From assembly GCA_947247005.1 (NCBI GenBank), contig OX365947.1, positions 39,016,760 through 39,080,759 on the forward strand: a stretch of DNA of 64,000 nucleotides. Direction: 5' to 3'. The position numbers and the translations under genes are program-made. The DNA is from Spisula solida. Taxonomy: Eukaryota; Mollusca; Bivalvia; Venerida; Mactridae. The notes under the pieces were generated by a model. It was not told the DNA's origin, did not search any database, and saw only the letters and a program-made list of their open reading frames with translations. Shown one piece after another: positions 36,128 to 48,002 of this stretch. Each line of letters begins with the position of its first letter. The stretch's first letter is position 1.

Positions 36128-39100
36128 TTACATTGGTGATACTTTGTCCTCCGCCTTAGCGATCATGATGGCAAATATTATAAACAACATCTGAAATAAA
36201 AACAACAGCCAAATAATTCACGGGTTGCGTAGTGTTGTGCTTAGAGCATACATGTGTCCCGTAGTTCATGGGTCTATGATTCGATCGAAGACTGCGACAC
36301 CAAATTAGTTACAACTTGTTATGACATAGATCATTTACTTAAAGGATTGTTTCAACAATTAGATCTTCTCTGGAGGATCTTTGTAAAAGGCATACAACAG
36401 TGGAAATAGTTACAGAACAAGGTATCTTACCTGAATGATGCCACAAAGTACTAACACAGGTACAGCGATGGAAAGATTTGCAAAGGACAAATCCCAGATT
36501 GTTTTGAAACATCCCTACAATTAAAGACATACATGTATATATACTCCACAAGTTTCATCGATTTGGAAATGCAGCCAACTACATGTATAAATAATAGACA
36601 CAGTTTATGTTTTGTTTTCTACATGTATCCAGTTACTAGTACTTAATAGAATTAACACCCACGAACAAATGATGACAAAGTTAATTGTTTAACGGTTCAA
36701 TTATCAACTGTTCAATATTCTACTAATGGTCACGTGTTTGATATCTCTGCCATATATATAATGCTTCTAGTCACGTATAACAGCCTTAGCCACGCCAATG
36801 ACTATTTTAGCACCGATGGTGGGAGAACACAATCTCGTCATATTAAATTGGTTGATTGTCCTTTAGCATCTTTCAAGTATGCAAGAAAAATAAATCACCC
36901 CGGTTTCGTGCGTGAACACATCTAACGTTAACCACAAACCTGACTTGCGTACATGTACATTATACCACATAACAAAAACATAATAAGAATGGTACCAGTA
37001 ATTCCTTTGCTAAATGGAAACTGATTTCTCTTCTCTGATTCTCGTACACTCGTGGCGATGAATAACGTCAGGAACAAGGATTCGAGAGTGATTTGTGTAA
37101 GCTTGAAAAGCTTGTTTCACAACCGAACAAAAATAAGCTATTATAAACTTAATTAAACTAAACTTAAATAAACTAAGCATAATTACACAAACGTTTAGAG
37201 AATAAATGAACGTGAAATGTATATTTCCAACCACACAGAAAGCCAGTTAAAGTTTTACAATACATTGTAGTTATCGTCTATGATAACTTACAATTTCACC
37301 GTTGTTTTTAGTGGCGTCAAATGGCGCAGCACACCCGTAACTGACAGTCGATGGTAAGGTTTTACAACAAGCTATAGGTGTAGCCAGTGCAGAGCCACCC
37401 GGCTGGTTTGACCAGTTGGTTGCGAATTCTGTAAAATCCTTGTAGTTATCTACTCCGCAACATTGGAACTGAAACATGGAATTGGTAAACAAAATGTATG
37501 GACGCAATCATCATGTGAAGTTTAATGAATACAACAGACACGGCATGTTTTATTTCTTCGTACGTAATTATTTTGACATATTTGAAGCAGCAAATATTAT
37601 AACCAATAACACATATTTCCAAAATATATAAATTACATTATGTTTTAAGTCCAACTGGTGAAGAGTAAGTACCATAGGTATATACTACTCAGTCATATCA
37701 TCCAAACACTAGGCGAATCGGCTATAACCTGTACCGGGACTAACTATGCTGAGCGCCTAGCATAGATATATACCAGTACCAAGTTCACGACTTTGGTATG
37801 CCGCGGCCTAGGATCAATCCCGATTCCTCACTCGCACTCGGAGCACACGCTAGACCACTTAGCTATCAAGGCGAGCACAAACCACAATACAATGCTATAC
37901 AGTTAATGTAATGACACTACAAAATCAATTGAATGACGTGAAGATCTTTCTGGTACTGTCAAACATGCGTTCGTGATAATCTAAATTCATCAACCTCTTC
38001 CTTAATCTTTTAATCTTATTGAATCCTAATCGGTCATCTTTCTATGAATTATAGATCTCGTCATAGATTAGCAATACAGTTAGACTTTATGCCGTATAGT
38101 GTTTGATTGGTACGTATGCTGAATTTGGTAGAAGACACAACCTACCTGAATCATAACAATATTCCACGTCAGTGAATAGGCCTCTGGTGAACCGAGTCCT
38201 TTATATTCCGACATGGAACTCTTCAAATGATCTGTTACCTAAATTGAAAATTGCAAACATGGAACAGTAAATTCTAGTGAACAATGCTTTCATCAGATCA
38301 AACCCAATCAGCAGTTAGACGTTAAAGAGCAACCATGTAGAACATACGTACGTATTAGAGGGCGCCTCATAGGTAAATCATTTGGGTTTTGGGTTATTAC
38401 ATTATTGATACGTAGGTGGATTCTTGCCCAGGCAATCTGCTGTCATCAAGCAGAACATGGCGTCCAACTGTTCAGACTCATTAAGTCGCATTATATACAC
38501 AATACGCAGTCGTTTTTATTGCCATTCTGGGCTGTCTCTATTTTGTGGAACCTTCTGCAATACAGGGGATTGAGCATTCCAAACTAATGCATAAACAAAA
38601 CCACATGCAAAAGTGTACCTAAAGTATTTATCACGTTTACATGTTCCACGTGTATTTGTTTATATGCATATATACACTGAAGCGCAATAATTTTTTTATC
38701 AAGAAATGATGTTACCACTTACCAGGTCTGTTTTGGCATACAGAATTCCCAGTGCTACAATTTCAAGAAGAACGAAAACTGCTACCACAATGGCGTACTG
38801 AAACATACAGTAAGCAGACATAAATATTAGTTGCAACGAAATTAAATGTACGTCAATTTTTCTTAGTTGGTACATTTACATATCAGACAGTCGTGTCTTT
38901 TTAATACTGTACACTTATTAATGTTTGTGGTGGATTAATTTTCGTTAATATCGTTGATGAAGTAGATCGCGAAATTAAATACCCTCGAGTATTTGACCTT
39001 ACAATTACGAACAAGATATTTTTCTTTCAATATTTTAAATCCACGAATTTGAGAAACCACAATATTACCATTTTACCAAAATCCGCGAAATTCAATGATT

Positions 39101-41086
39101 TTTCAGTGTATGTTTTTATACACCTTTAAACATTTTGAATACGACATTGTGGATGAACATATCGAGAAGACGACAGTTGTCCGTTATATTACCGTAGTTT
39201 AATTCATGTTGTTGCAACTAATGGATTTTCAGTGTTGTGTTCTACATGTCTTGCAGTATACCATATGTATTGGATAGTGAAGGTAGCAATAAACAGAAAC
39301 TGTCGAGCAAAGGTACAAACGGATGGCACAAAAAGGAACACTCACAGACCACAAGCACATGCCATATTAACAAACACAAAATAGAGAAAAAAAACCTTAA
39401 CACCTACAGTTTAACCTCTCGAGGGTGGCGCTCGCCTTAAAATGTTATTTGCAGCTCCCAAAGGGTGTTGGTGTACAGAAGTTGTATTAAACTTTCATGT
39501 ACTAACAAAACTATTGACGAAGTCGTGCAAGAGTTGCATAAACTTTTGGCCAATTAACTCATCCTATGCCAATGGGATGAGGTTTCACACAGTACCTACA
39601 GCAATGTATGGTTTTACAATACTTACGACCCACAAAACTATGCTGAATTTACAACATGCTCCACAGCAGCCAAGAAAGGCAAGAGCTGCTAACACCAAAC
39701 CGCCAATAATCAACCCTGCAGCAAGACCTGACATAACCTGAAATATTTATACAAGGGCAAGACGTTTTTTATTATATAAACCATACTAGTACTCACACGA
39801 AGGGGTCTGCCAACATTCCAGGCTTCGGACACAAAGTCACGCAGTAGTATACACGCATGTGTGTTGGTACAATGTTATCTAAAGTTGGTATCCATACTAC
39901 ATGTAATAGATTGTAGAGTACTGGCAAGGTTAAAGTGCCGTCCCCAATTACTATGTTTCTTTAAAGCCGAGAATAGCCTTTATTTACCAGTCAGATTTCG
40001 ACTGCAAAATGGAAGACATATGACTGCCTCTACTCGTATTTGAACCCGGGTCGCCAAATTAGACGGTAAGCACGCTAACCATTGAGCTTTGAAGGCACAC
40101 TCTGTACAAAACCAGTTAGATTTAACAATTTACTAACATCTGACATCTAACTATACTAGTTATTATTGTTCTTACCTCCCCTATATCGATGTCTTTCACT
40201 ACAAACGTTCCTATTTTGGTGTCAGTTAGAACGTCGTCAAGTAATTTCATACCCTCGTCAAGTACATGTTCGTATATAGATCGACCAAACCGCAGTATGA
40301 ATCCAACTGATGCCATGGCCAAACCAAGTAACTAAATAGTAAAATAAAATATCCAACAGGGTCATTGTAAAGCAAGCAGCTGAGCAGAAAATATAATGCT
40401 GCAATGACTCATTATAAAAAGCAAACACCAGTTACTGAACAGGAAATTATTATGTTAGAAAGGTTAAATGCAAAACAGCAAGCAATGAAACAGGAAAAAA
40501 TAACACTCAAAAGGTTCATTGGAATCAGCAAACAACTGAATAGAAAATAGAATGTCTGAAAGGTTCATTGCAAATCATGCAAGATAATTTAGTTTATACT
40601 AATTTATTTAAGGTCGATTGTGAAACAAGTTTTCAAACTTATATCAATCACTCTCGACACCTCATTCCTGATGTTATCCATCGCCACGAGGGTATGAGAG
40701 AAGAAGAGAAGCCAGTTTCCATTTTATGCTGAGCGTCTAGCGAGGCAACAGTCTTACATTGTTGTGCTATACAACACCATTGTATCATCTGCCTTAAGAC
40801 TATGCCTATAGTTCGCCGGGGATAACTCTAGCCTTATCAATAAACAAACAAAGCAAATTATAAACACTGTACGTTCGAATGGTCGCCAGTTATCAGTGTA
40901 TGTAATGAGTATATCATTAAAAGTGTATATGCACAAGATTGAACAAAAATGAATATCGAAAATGTATTGAATTACATTTTTATTTGTAAACAAAGGCTAG
41001 TGTTATCTCCGGCGAACTATACTTACTAGGAAGATAATATTGACAACGACCAAAACAACACGTCCTATACTCGCTAGAAGCACCAT
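36128..41086 (-). CDS. Tetraspanin A, complete, eight coding exons
   Basis: Exons (minus strand): 41027-41086, 40176-40331, 39627-39737, 38723-38797, 38146-38238, 37292-37468, 36431-36514, 36128-36190. All seven introns are GT-AG and phase 0. The product is 272 aa. It starts MVLLASIGRVVLVVVN; TM1 is about 10-32 with Asn16; TM2 about 74-95 is followed by GCCGACC (95-101); TM3 about 104-129 has Glu121. The large extracellular loop (about 130-234) has the CCG motif (168-170), PIACCK (199-200), Cys211 and Cys226, six cysteines in all, and one N-W-S sequon at Asn183. TM4 is about 235-262, and the tail is AEDKVSPM. Tetraspanins organise membrane microdomains and partner proteins at plasma or endosomal membranes. 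A subfamily cannot be assigned. It is a tandem duplicate of the gene at 52941-60798. Introns hold SINEs and a tandem repeat. Confidence 0.95.
37001..37130 (+). mobile_element. SINE body fragment in tetraspanin A intron 6
   Basis: The fragment matches the body of the 9521 SINE: GGTACCAGTAATTCCTTTGC, then TTCTCTTCTCTGATTCTCGT and CGTGGCGATGAATAACG. The tRNA head is missing. An inverted partner with a very similar 3' part is in intron 1 (40612-40745). Confidence 0.6.
37725..37878 (-). mobile_element. tRNA-derived SINE in tetraspanin A intron 5
   Basis: On the minus strand the head reads GCTCGCCTTGATAGCTAAGT with A box TAGCTAAGTGG, then B-box-like GATTGATCCTAGG. A body follows with TTGGTACTGGTATATA and GCTAGGCGCTCAGCATAG. 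It belongs to the same family as 9521-9715, inserted in the sense of the gene. Confidence 0.7.
39925..40108 (-). mobile_element. tRNA-like SINE in tetraspanin A intron 2
   Basis: On the minus strand the sequence CAAAGCTCAATGGTTAGCGT is an A-box-like head, followed by CCCGGGTTCAAATACG as a B box (about 40041-40108). The body continues to about 39925. Confidence 0.55.
40358..40580. repeat. Diverged tandem repeat, about 57-bp units, tetraspanin A intron 1
   Basis: Four units share GGTTCATTG, CAAAACAGCAAGCAA, TGAA(C/A)AGGAAA and ATGT(C/T)(A/T)GAAAG. No coding function is proposed. Confidence 0.6.
40612..40745 (-). mobile_element. SINE body fragment in tetraspanin A intron 1
   Basis: The reverse complement reads TGCCTCGCTAGACGCTCAGC, then AACTGGCTTCTCTTCTTCTC, CGTGGCGATGGATAACATCA and TTGTTTCACAATCG. 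It is an inverted counterpart of the 37001-37130 fragment, so the primary transcript could pair between introns 1 and 6. Confidence 0.6.
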
Positions 41087-41110
41087 CTTGTTTGTGTGGC
41101 TTTACTGTTA
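41087..41110 (-). other. 5' UTR part of tetraspanin A exon with 3' splice site
   Basis: A TATTTCAG acceptor ends at 41111, 24 bases upstream of the start codon, so an upstream non-coding leader exon is expected. Tetraspanin B has the same arrangement. Confidence 0.55.
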
Positions 41111-42017
41111 CTGAAATAATTAAATGAAATATTTATACGATATATAAAAATCTCAGACCAAATGAACATTTTAGTGAAAATAATATAAAACACTCTTCAA
41201 AATACCGTTTAGAAATAAAATAATATTCATAAATAAAATACCAGTGCGTAAAAATATAAGATAGTGACATTGACAATCGTCTTCTACGAGATCTAAAGGT
41301 TTTGTCAAACCTCCGTGGAAAATGCATAGTGCTTTAAGTTTGCCACATGGAAAAGTGTTTAAGTTATAGCATCCGTCAAAATGCATTCACGTCATGCTTG
41401 ACATGTTTATGTCATTGTTTGTCATAATTATGAAATATAAGTCAGTTCGGTTAAATTACAAACATATTAAAGTATAGCACGTATTTGTAAGTATCCGCAG
41501 TTATTGTCGCATGTACTTTGAGGCGGATCAAAATATGTTATACAATTTGAAACGTGTTGGCGTTCTTTAACTTTTTACATTTATATTTTAATTATATACT
41601 TGGTTCTAACTCAAAATATTACTTGTTTTGTACATACCCTGACAGAATTGAACACGTTAAAGACTTGGCTTATAGTGAATACTGACAAGTGTGCTTATAG
41701 CATAATTGTTTTGGTGAATCGTTTGAAAAACATGTTTTCATTGACTGACAATCCAAAGTGTGTTTACAACCGATTTCAAGTAAATACGAGCGTAAACTGT
41801 TAGCATACTGGGAATGTGGTATCAGTACTGATAGGTTTGATACAGAGTGTTTGGTATTTATCAACATTAAGAGTCCATGGAACATAATACAGATACGATT
41901 CTATGTGCCATATGGTGTTTGTTTGTTATGGTACGAACTTATCAGGTTATGTAAACAGATCGGGGGAGTTTTTTAATACTAGATCGTAACATTATTTCTG
42001 TGTATGGAAGCACTTAC

Positions 42018-42060
42018 ATTCTGAAAACGTGTCGCCGATGTCAGTTGCTTTACGCACACA
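42018..42060 (-). other. Candidate leader exon of tetraspanin A
   Basis: A good donor, AGAAT|GTAAGTGC, lies at 42012-42017 on the minus strand, 0.9 kb upstream of the acceptor at 41111. TATA-like sequence (GCATATAACA) lies upstream near 42090. A second strong donor, ACGAT|GTAAGTAC at about 46869, is an alternative. Neither is proven. Transcript data would choose between them. Confidence 0.3.
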
Positions 42061-42719
42061 ATGTTTAATATTGTTCTGAAGTTAAATGTTATATGCACGA
42101 TCGTATTTATCATTTCATTTCATTTAACACACGTACATTAATATCGAACGACATGATTGTTTTCATGATCGACATTACGCCAAAGTGCGTCTTTTGTGAC
42201 TTCATATAAAACCGTACGGTGGTCTGTAAACATAACCAGTTTTTCTTGAAGTGATTATTATCAGTTTATTTGCATTTCTGTTCACTGGAGGCAAACATTT
42301 GAACATTTCCTCCAGTACTAAACGTGTTTGTAGATCTAATATGAACTAAGGCATGGCATTTAACGGATTTTTTTTCTTTCTTAATTAATACATTAGTGTA
42401 GATTGTATGTATCTATTTATGTACAGCTTACATAAAAAACATGTATACATATTAACTACATGTACTAACTTAAGGGTAAACAGGAATCAAAGCGCTGAAA
42501 GGCCTGAGGTTGTTCAAATGTATGTCATTCTGATCACCCCTGCTTTATGCATTGCAATATTTACCGTAGACATTTTGAAATGACCGTACGTTCACGATTA
42601 GAATAAATGCATGCAGGGAAAGTACAATTCAAATAGTATTCTGCAGCCAGAAAATTTGCTAGTATTGCTTAGGATGTGTTTTTTTTGCAGTTAGGATGCT
42701 GATAAAAAAGATAACGTTA

Positions 42720-43085
42720 AGTCGGACAGGGAAGGCAGCACTCAACTTAACCAGTCGAGAACAGAAAACCTAAAAATATACAAGGCACAATGCCCGACAC
42801 CCAGCCGAGCGAAAAATGATCCGCCCAAATCCCAGCTGTCCAAAATCTGAATGAAACAGTTTCAGCAATCAAAATGCTGAATGCCCACTCAGGATGACCA
42901 TGTTTCAACAGCAAAACGGCGGAAAGATACAGTAAATAAACAAAAACCGAAAGCCCCGGCCGAATGACTTAGTTTCAACAAGCAACAAGCCTTAGTCGAG
43001 CGTAGCAAAGAACGACCTAGCTCCAATAAACTTAACATCCCCAGCTGAATGATCCACTTTAAACAATAATTTATTAGTATGCCAA
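42720..43085 (-). repeat. Dispersed repeat with about 60-bp degenerate units
   Basis: The right-hand part matches 18403-18520 in reverse (GGAAGGCAGCACTCAACTTA, then AAGGCACAATGCCCGACACC). Further diverged units with CAGC(C/T)GAATGA(C/T)C and TTTCAACA continue to about 43085. Confidence 0.6.
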
Positions 43086-43164
43086 AGTGAACAACCACGC
43101 TATAGTGCGTTCAAAGTCAAATGAGAATCGTTATACACATCAACTCGTCCGACAGGTAAACTTT

Positions 43165-43700
43165 AAATGGGTTCGATATCAAATAGTGTTCAAAGTTCAT
43201 TCCTTTTAACGAAGGCGCTGTTGTTTAGTGGATACGCACACTTCCTACGAGTTTTAATTTTATTCTGAGTTGTAGGTTCGAACCCCACTGTTTATTTTTT
43301 TATTACGTGCATCCATGTAATAAAGTATCATATTATACTTCTGCTTTAATGAATCGATACTTCAAATGATCAAATTATTATGTTGAAGTGAATATATTAT
43401 ATACAATTGTATGATTATTGTACTGTAAATAAACATAAAATAATTGAAAAGTTACAACTGGAAAGATAAAGAATGAAAACAGTACACACACATACACCTT
43501 ACTTCATGTATTTCTAATTAGTTACAAATAAAAAATAAAGTACTTGTAAAAGATAAAAACTTAAAACTTTATGTAACTTGGATGTGTGTCGAACCAGTGG
43601 CGAGATAGAACCAATTCTCAACAAAATTACTGGTATAATTGCGGCATGCTTATCCACTAGACTAAAGAGACGATGTAAAATCTGCTTTTCAAGTACAATA
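43165..43700 (+). mobile_element. Twin convergent tRNA-like element, copy 2
   Basis: The left head has A box TTGTTTAGTGG (43221-43231) and perfect B box GGTTCGAACCC (43275-43285). The right head on the minus strand has B box GGTTCGACACA (43585-43595) and perfect A box TAGTCTAGTGG (43654-43664). It aligns with copy 1 over its whole length, same order and orientation, with identical 54-base A-to-B spacing at the left head. The upstream flank (43104-43136) matches 20653-20690. Confidence 0.6.
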
Positions 43701-44138
43701 CTGTTGATTGAAGGGATCTCTCTTATTATATTAAACATATTTAGCCCCCTATATTTTTTAATAGGACAGTTCCCTCATTAGTATTACTTATTGAACCGAC
43801 AGTACATGACCATTCCGGTGTATGTTTAAATTTATTAGTCAGAATAATAAGCCAAATAATCAGAAATGTGTAATATCGGATACTACGACAGACTTGAATT
43901 GACGCACAAGCCTTGAAGTTGTCGGTTATGGTTGGGGGTCCTCACGATTCGTGAAAATTTGGGACTTATATTTAATGTTACGCACGTGCGTACATCAGTA
44001 TCACTGGCTGTATACACCCCTGACTGATTAATCTAACATAACTGACTGTATGTAACAGTTTATACAGCATCGAACATTGTACCATCTGTGGGAACGTTAA
44101 TAATGCAACAGGGTTAGAAAAGTATGTAGCCGGACCAG

Positions 44139-44215
44139 GGCTCAAACCCGGAACCATTTGATAAGAAGGGCGAAAGCTGTACCGAGTGAGCTAAGTGGCT
44201 GCCTACACAGTTCTC
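44139..44215 (-). mobile_element. tRNA-like SINE head
   Basis: The minus strand reads AGGCAGCCACTTAGCTCACT, then CGGTACAGCTTTCGCCC, and CCGGGTTTGAGCCCTGG as a B box. The ends do not form an acceptor stem, so it is a tRNA-derived retroposon head. Confidence 0.6.
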
Positions 44216-44400
44216 TTCCTTATCAGTAATTTAAAAATGCTATACTGGCTCCAGGCATCCTACAGACAGACACTTTTAGCATATTTTCAGGGAAATTCTT
44301 AACCCTCATTTAGATCAAGCTAGTAACAAATAATTTCAAACATTTTAAAAGTCAGAGTTAAACTTATTTTTTAAACCAGCTAATAGTTTGACAATGCATT

Positions 44401-44815
44401 TATCACATAACCTGCGGTCCAGGAGTGCCGTAAAGCCGTGCCGTAAATATCGTTCGGCACTCCCAGACTGTGCAATAAATATTTAAATTAGCTTGACGTG
44501 ACGTTAGCCAATCCATGCATTGGTCCGTCAATGCCGTCATGATAATATCAACGTCGCCATGACGTCGCGCTCAATGTACCGCTGGATTTTGGCTGAAACA
44601 TATGCAGCGTACATCATCCTTTTGAACAATAATGAGCGTTTTCTAAGGTTATGTGATAAACAGAATCTTACATTCGTGCTCATTACATACGAGTTTGATT
44701 AAACTCGTCGACAAAAACAATATGACACTCGGCAAAGCCTCGTGTCATATCATTTTGTCCACTCGTTTAATAAAACTCGTATGTAATGAGCACTCATGCA
44801 AGATCCTCTATTTAT
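44401..44815 (-). mobile_element. Hairpin element, copy 2 (reversed)
   Basis: This copy matches 22176-22585 in reverse orientation over the full unit: TATCACATAACCTGCGG at the left end, the TTCTAAGGTTATGTGATAA junction at 44641-44660, then the CATTACATACGAGTTT stem-loop. Between it and copy 3 (44816-45360) lies DNA rich in CGTCGTGCGAC words with small overlapping open frames that I do not call. Confidence 0.8.
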
Positions 44816-45360
44816 CGTACGACAGACGTGCAACGACTGTTCATCGTAAGGCATTCGCGCGTCAATGTTATGTCATACGGCCATCGCACAACCGCCATAC
44901 GTCCGTCGTGTGATGGACGCACAATAGTTCCCAAAAATGCATCATTGAGCCGCCGCGCGTCCGTCGTGCGACAATTGTGACTGCTCCATAAAATTACCCT
45001 TACCAGACGCAAATCTGTACATTTCGGCGTAGATTCATAAGCGTCGTGCGACGAAAAAATTCCTACGACAATTGTGAAAGGGGTTTTAGTCATGAATCCT
45101 ATATAGTTTGAAATTACGCATGTACTTGTCTGTACATAATTCACTCTCAATATCGACATTATAGGCTAGCATAATACCCATTTTTCCGGAACCGGAATTA
45201 AACAGTCAGGGGGTAAAAGCCAATAGGCTGTATAACGGGAGTGTATGTAATTATGCCTTTTCAACGTTTAAATATGAAAAACGTAAACAGAAAACAATTA
45301 TTGCATATCTCCATTGTGTTTAAACTTTAGCAAAAATCCTCCTAAATAAAGCTTTATATA

Positions 45361-45774
45361 GAGGATATTGCATGAGTGCTCATTACATACGTGTTTTATT
45401 AAACGAGTGGACAAAATGATATGACACGAGGCTTTGCCGAGTGTCATATTGTTTTTGTCGACGAGTTTAATAAAACGCGTACTAGTATGTAATGAGCACG
45501 AATGTAAGATTCTATTTATCACATAGCATTAGAAAACGCTCATTATTCTTCAAAAGGATGATGTACGCTGCATATGTTTCAGCCAAAATTCAGCGGTACA
45601 TTGAGCGCGACGTCATGGCGACGTTGATATTATCCTGACGTCATTGACGGATCAATGCATGGATTGGCTAACGTCACGTCAAACTAATTTACATATTTAT
45701 TGCACAGTCTGGGAGTGCCGAACGATATTTACGACACGGCTTTACGGCACTCCTGGACCGCAGGTTATGTGATA
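45361..45774 (+). mobile_element. Hairpin element, copy 3
   Basis: This copy has the same order and orientation as copy 1, including ATGACGTCGCG-type boxes (CGACGTCATGGCGACG) and GGTTATGTGATA at the right end. With copy 2 it forms a head-to-head inverted pair separated by about 545 bp. Confidence 0.8.
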
Positions 45775-46157
45775 CATTTGTAGCTCGATACAGATGGCGA
45801 GAAAATATATGCATTTTTAAAGCTAAACATATTATTTAGGCAAAAAAATTGTCAGCGAGGTCGTAAAATAATGTTGTCATCGTGTTCTAGTAAGACTTTT
45901 TACAAATTCTTATCTTTTGCCTTCAATAATCGCAATTATTGTACCTGGTTGCTCTATACGCTATATGTAGCCACCACCCTCACATATATTCGGAATATCT
46001 CGCACATTGTTGCTCAAGTTCAACTAATTCCGTAACCTCTGAAAGCGCGCTTTATCCGGTTATGTCGATATGGTGAATATGATTTTTCTCCCATGAATTG
46101 GAATAAGTAGATCATAACTCTGCCAATGCAGTCTTCAAATTTCACGGCAGACATTTT

Positions 46158-46335
46158 GGTGGAACAGTTGTCGAGTGATAAGCGCTCTCAACTACCAATC
46201 CAGAGGTCCCTGGTTCGAATTTCTGCCGGGCACGGGAAACTTCAAAACGCTTTTAAGTAGTGGGAAATTCCTACCCAACTAAAGATGCCTCGATCGGCAC
46301 TGATGACGAAGGCCCCCTCCCCAACCTCCATTTCT
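46158..46335 (+). mobile_element. tRNA-like SINE
   Basis: The head TCGAGTGATAAGCGCTCTCA and B-box-like CCCTGGTTCGAATTTC are followed by a body with GCACGGGAAACTTC and GATGCCTCGATCGGCACTGA. A separate partial head (minus strand TAGCTCAGTTGG, a perfect A box) lies at 46475-46495. Confidence 0.55.
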
Positions 46336-47422
46336 GAAAACCACGCACAAAACAATTGTGGTTTTTAGTTTAAATTTAACCTAATATGTTATTGTGAAGG
46401 CTTGCTGTCTTGATAGTATCATACGCACGTCAAGTTGGTTAGACTATAGACGATATGCTAACAGAGCGAATGCTTTACCAACTGAGCTATCCAGGCATTA
46501 GTCAAACTAATTGGACGCGTACAGTTTACACTGTAGCGGCTCAGTTGAAAAATTAAAAGCTGGTCAAGCTGGCCAAATACATTTCTCCACTTAAACCCCT
46601 ATCAGTAATTAAATTCTATACACAATACTACAATAATCTCTTAAACATTGCTATTCAAAGCACAATACTGAAGAGTCATTTTACATTTTGTTTTGGTACA
46701 AACTGGGACGAATAATTTCGGTCCTAGGTACGAATAGGAACGGTTACGACAGGAACTTGTACTTACTAAACCTCTGGCAACTACACATGGCATCGGATGT
46801 TGATTTTATTGTATAAGTATGTTAATTGTCAGTATTAAAAACGATTTCCTTGCTTAACAAGTACTTACATCGTGTAATCGATGATCGGCTTCTCAGACGA
46901 ATACAATCACGCAGAATGTTGAGTTACTTCCCCTGTTTCCTGGCTATCGCTCCGGACCTGTTTTTATTTATTTAATTTTTAAAGTATAATTTTAAATCTG
47001 CATAATTTTAGATAACATAAAAAGATAGAAATAACTTTATGCGCTATGTACAAAGTGTCGATATTTAATTAACCTGTCCTCGTACGTCATTTCCGAATAC
47101 TGACGACACCGGAAATATATTGTTTTTTATGCATTAGCGATTACGCAGAACTTCGGCCGATGACGGAAAGACCCGAGTAGTTACGAATACCGAGAAGACA
47201 ATCGGTACGGTCCGAACTACCTTTATAGGCTGCTGATTTAGGAAAAAAGCCAAACTCAGACGTCTCGGAGATGTTTTTTTAAAACCTTCGGTTTTGAAAA
47301 AAATCTATTAGCAGATTTTGGACGTTAAACATGGATTAGTGTCAGTAACATACATGGTTAACGCCCTTTAATCTATAATTATGTTCCGTGGAACGTAGCT
47401 AACATGAATGTACCATCGGGTT

Positions 47423-47593
47423 AGATCTCTGTCACACGAAAATTGCACTCCTGGCGATTCTCTATGGGAGCTGAATCTACACGAAAGAATTGGATGCATG
47501 TTTATACAAAAGTTTCGATCAACGGGCATCCAATTCTTTGTGTGACTCCCATATATACTCGACGAAATTCCAATTATTGCGAGACAGAGGTCC
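47423..47593. repeat. Long imperfect palindrome
   Basis: The left side GATCTCTGTCACACGAAAAT ... TATGGGAG ... GAAAGAATTGGATGC pairs with GCATCCAATTCTTTGTGTGA ... CTCCCATA ... GAGACAGAGGTCC. Arms are about 70 bp with mismatches and the loop is about 30 bp. It is a probable fold-back element. The 78-aa open frame across it is not a gene. Confidence 0.6.
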
Positions 47594-47723
47594 TGTGAGT
47601 ACATTCATTTATTGCGCTGTCGTGTTTCACTATTATTGATGACGCAATCAGATCGTATTTCAAATGTGTTTGTATAATATTGATCATATAAGTACATTTT
47701 ACATAATCTACACGGTTTCAGAC

Positions 47724-47930
47724 TCATATAAACTTGAAATAAATTACGCCATTCGGAAAGGCCGAGCTTGCATTTTTGTCAATGTGTTCACCCATTTGCA
47801 AAACGAATTTCGGTATTGGGAATGGTAATACATGTATTATGTTATTTGCGAAAAGGGTTGCCGCAAAAGTACCGGAAGGAATTTTGTAACCTGCTAACAT
47901 GACGTATCCTACGACAATACGTACAGGTAC
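47724..47930 (-). pseudogene. Cytochrome-P450-like relic
   Basis: The minus-strand frame contains MLAGYKIPSGT, which resembles the conserved GYxIPxGT stretch before the PERF region of P450s. After the usual spacing come FPIPKFVLQMG and DKNASSAFP, which resemble the PxxFxPERW and (N)P-F segments, especially of mitochondrial-clan P450s. The PERF arginine and the heme-loop cysteine are not visible and the frame ends in a stop at about 47724. The match is by eye, so the identity is tentative. A non-genic frame is the alternative. Confidence 0.25.
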
Positions 47931-48002
47931 ATAGTTATCAGTTAAAATGTAATTAGTGATTAAATCATAATCGTGTAGTGAAATGTTGAGTGAATAATTC
48001 AA

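Noticed and set aside
9521..46500. Functional tRNA genes
   Set aside because: All tRNA-like segments (9521, 23625, 33965, 37800, 40041, 43215, 44139, 46160, 46475) lack a paired acceptor stem and have SINE-like bodies or occur as element ends.
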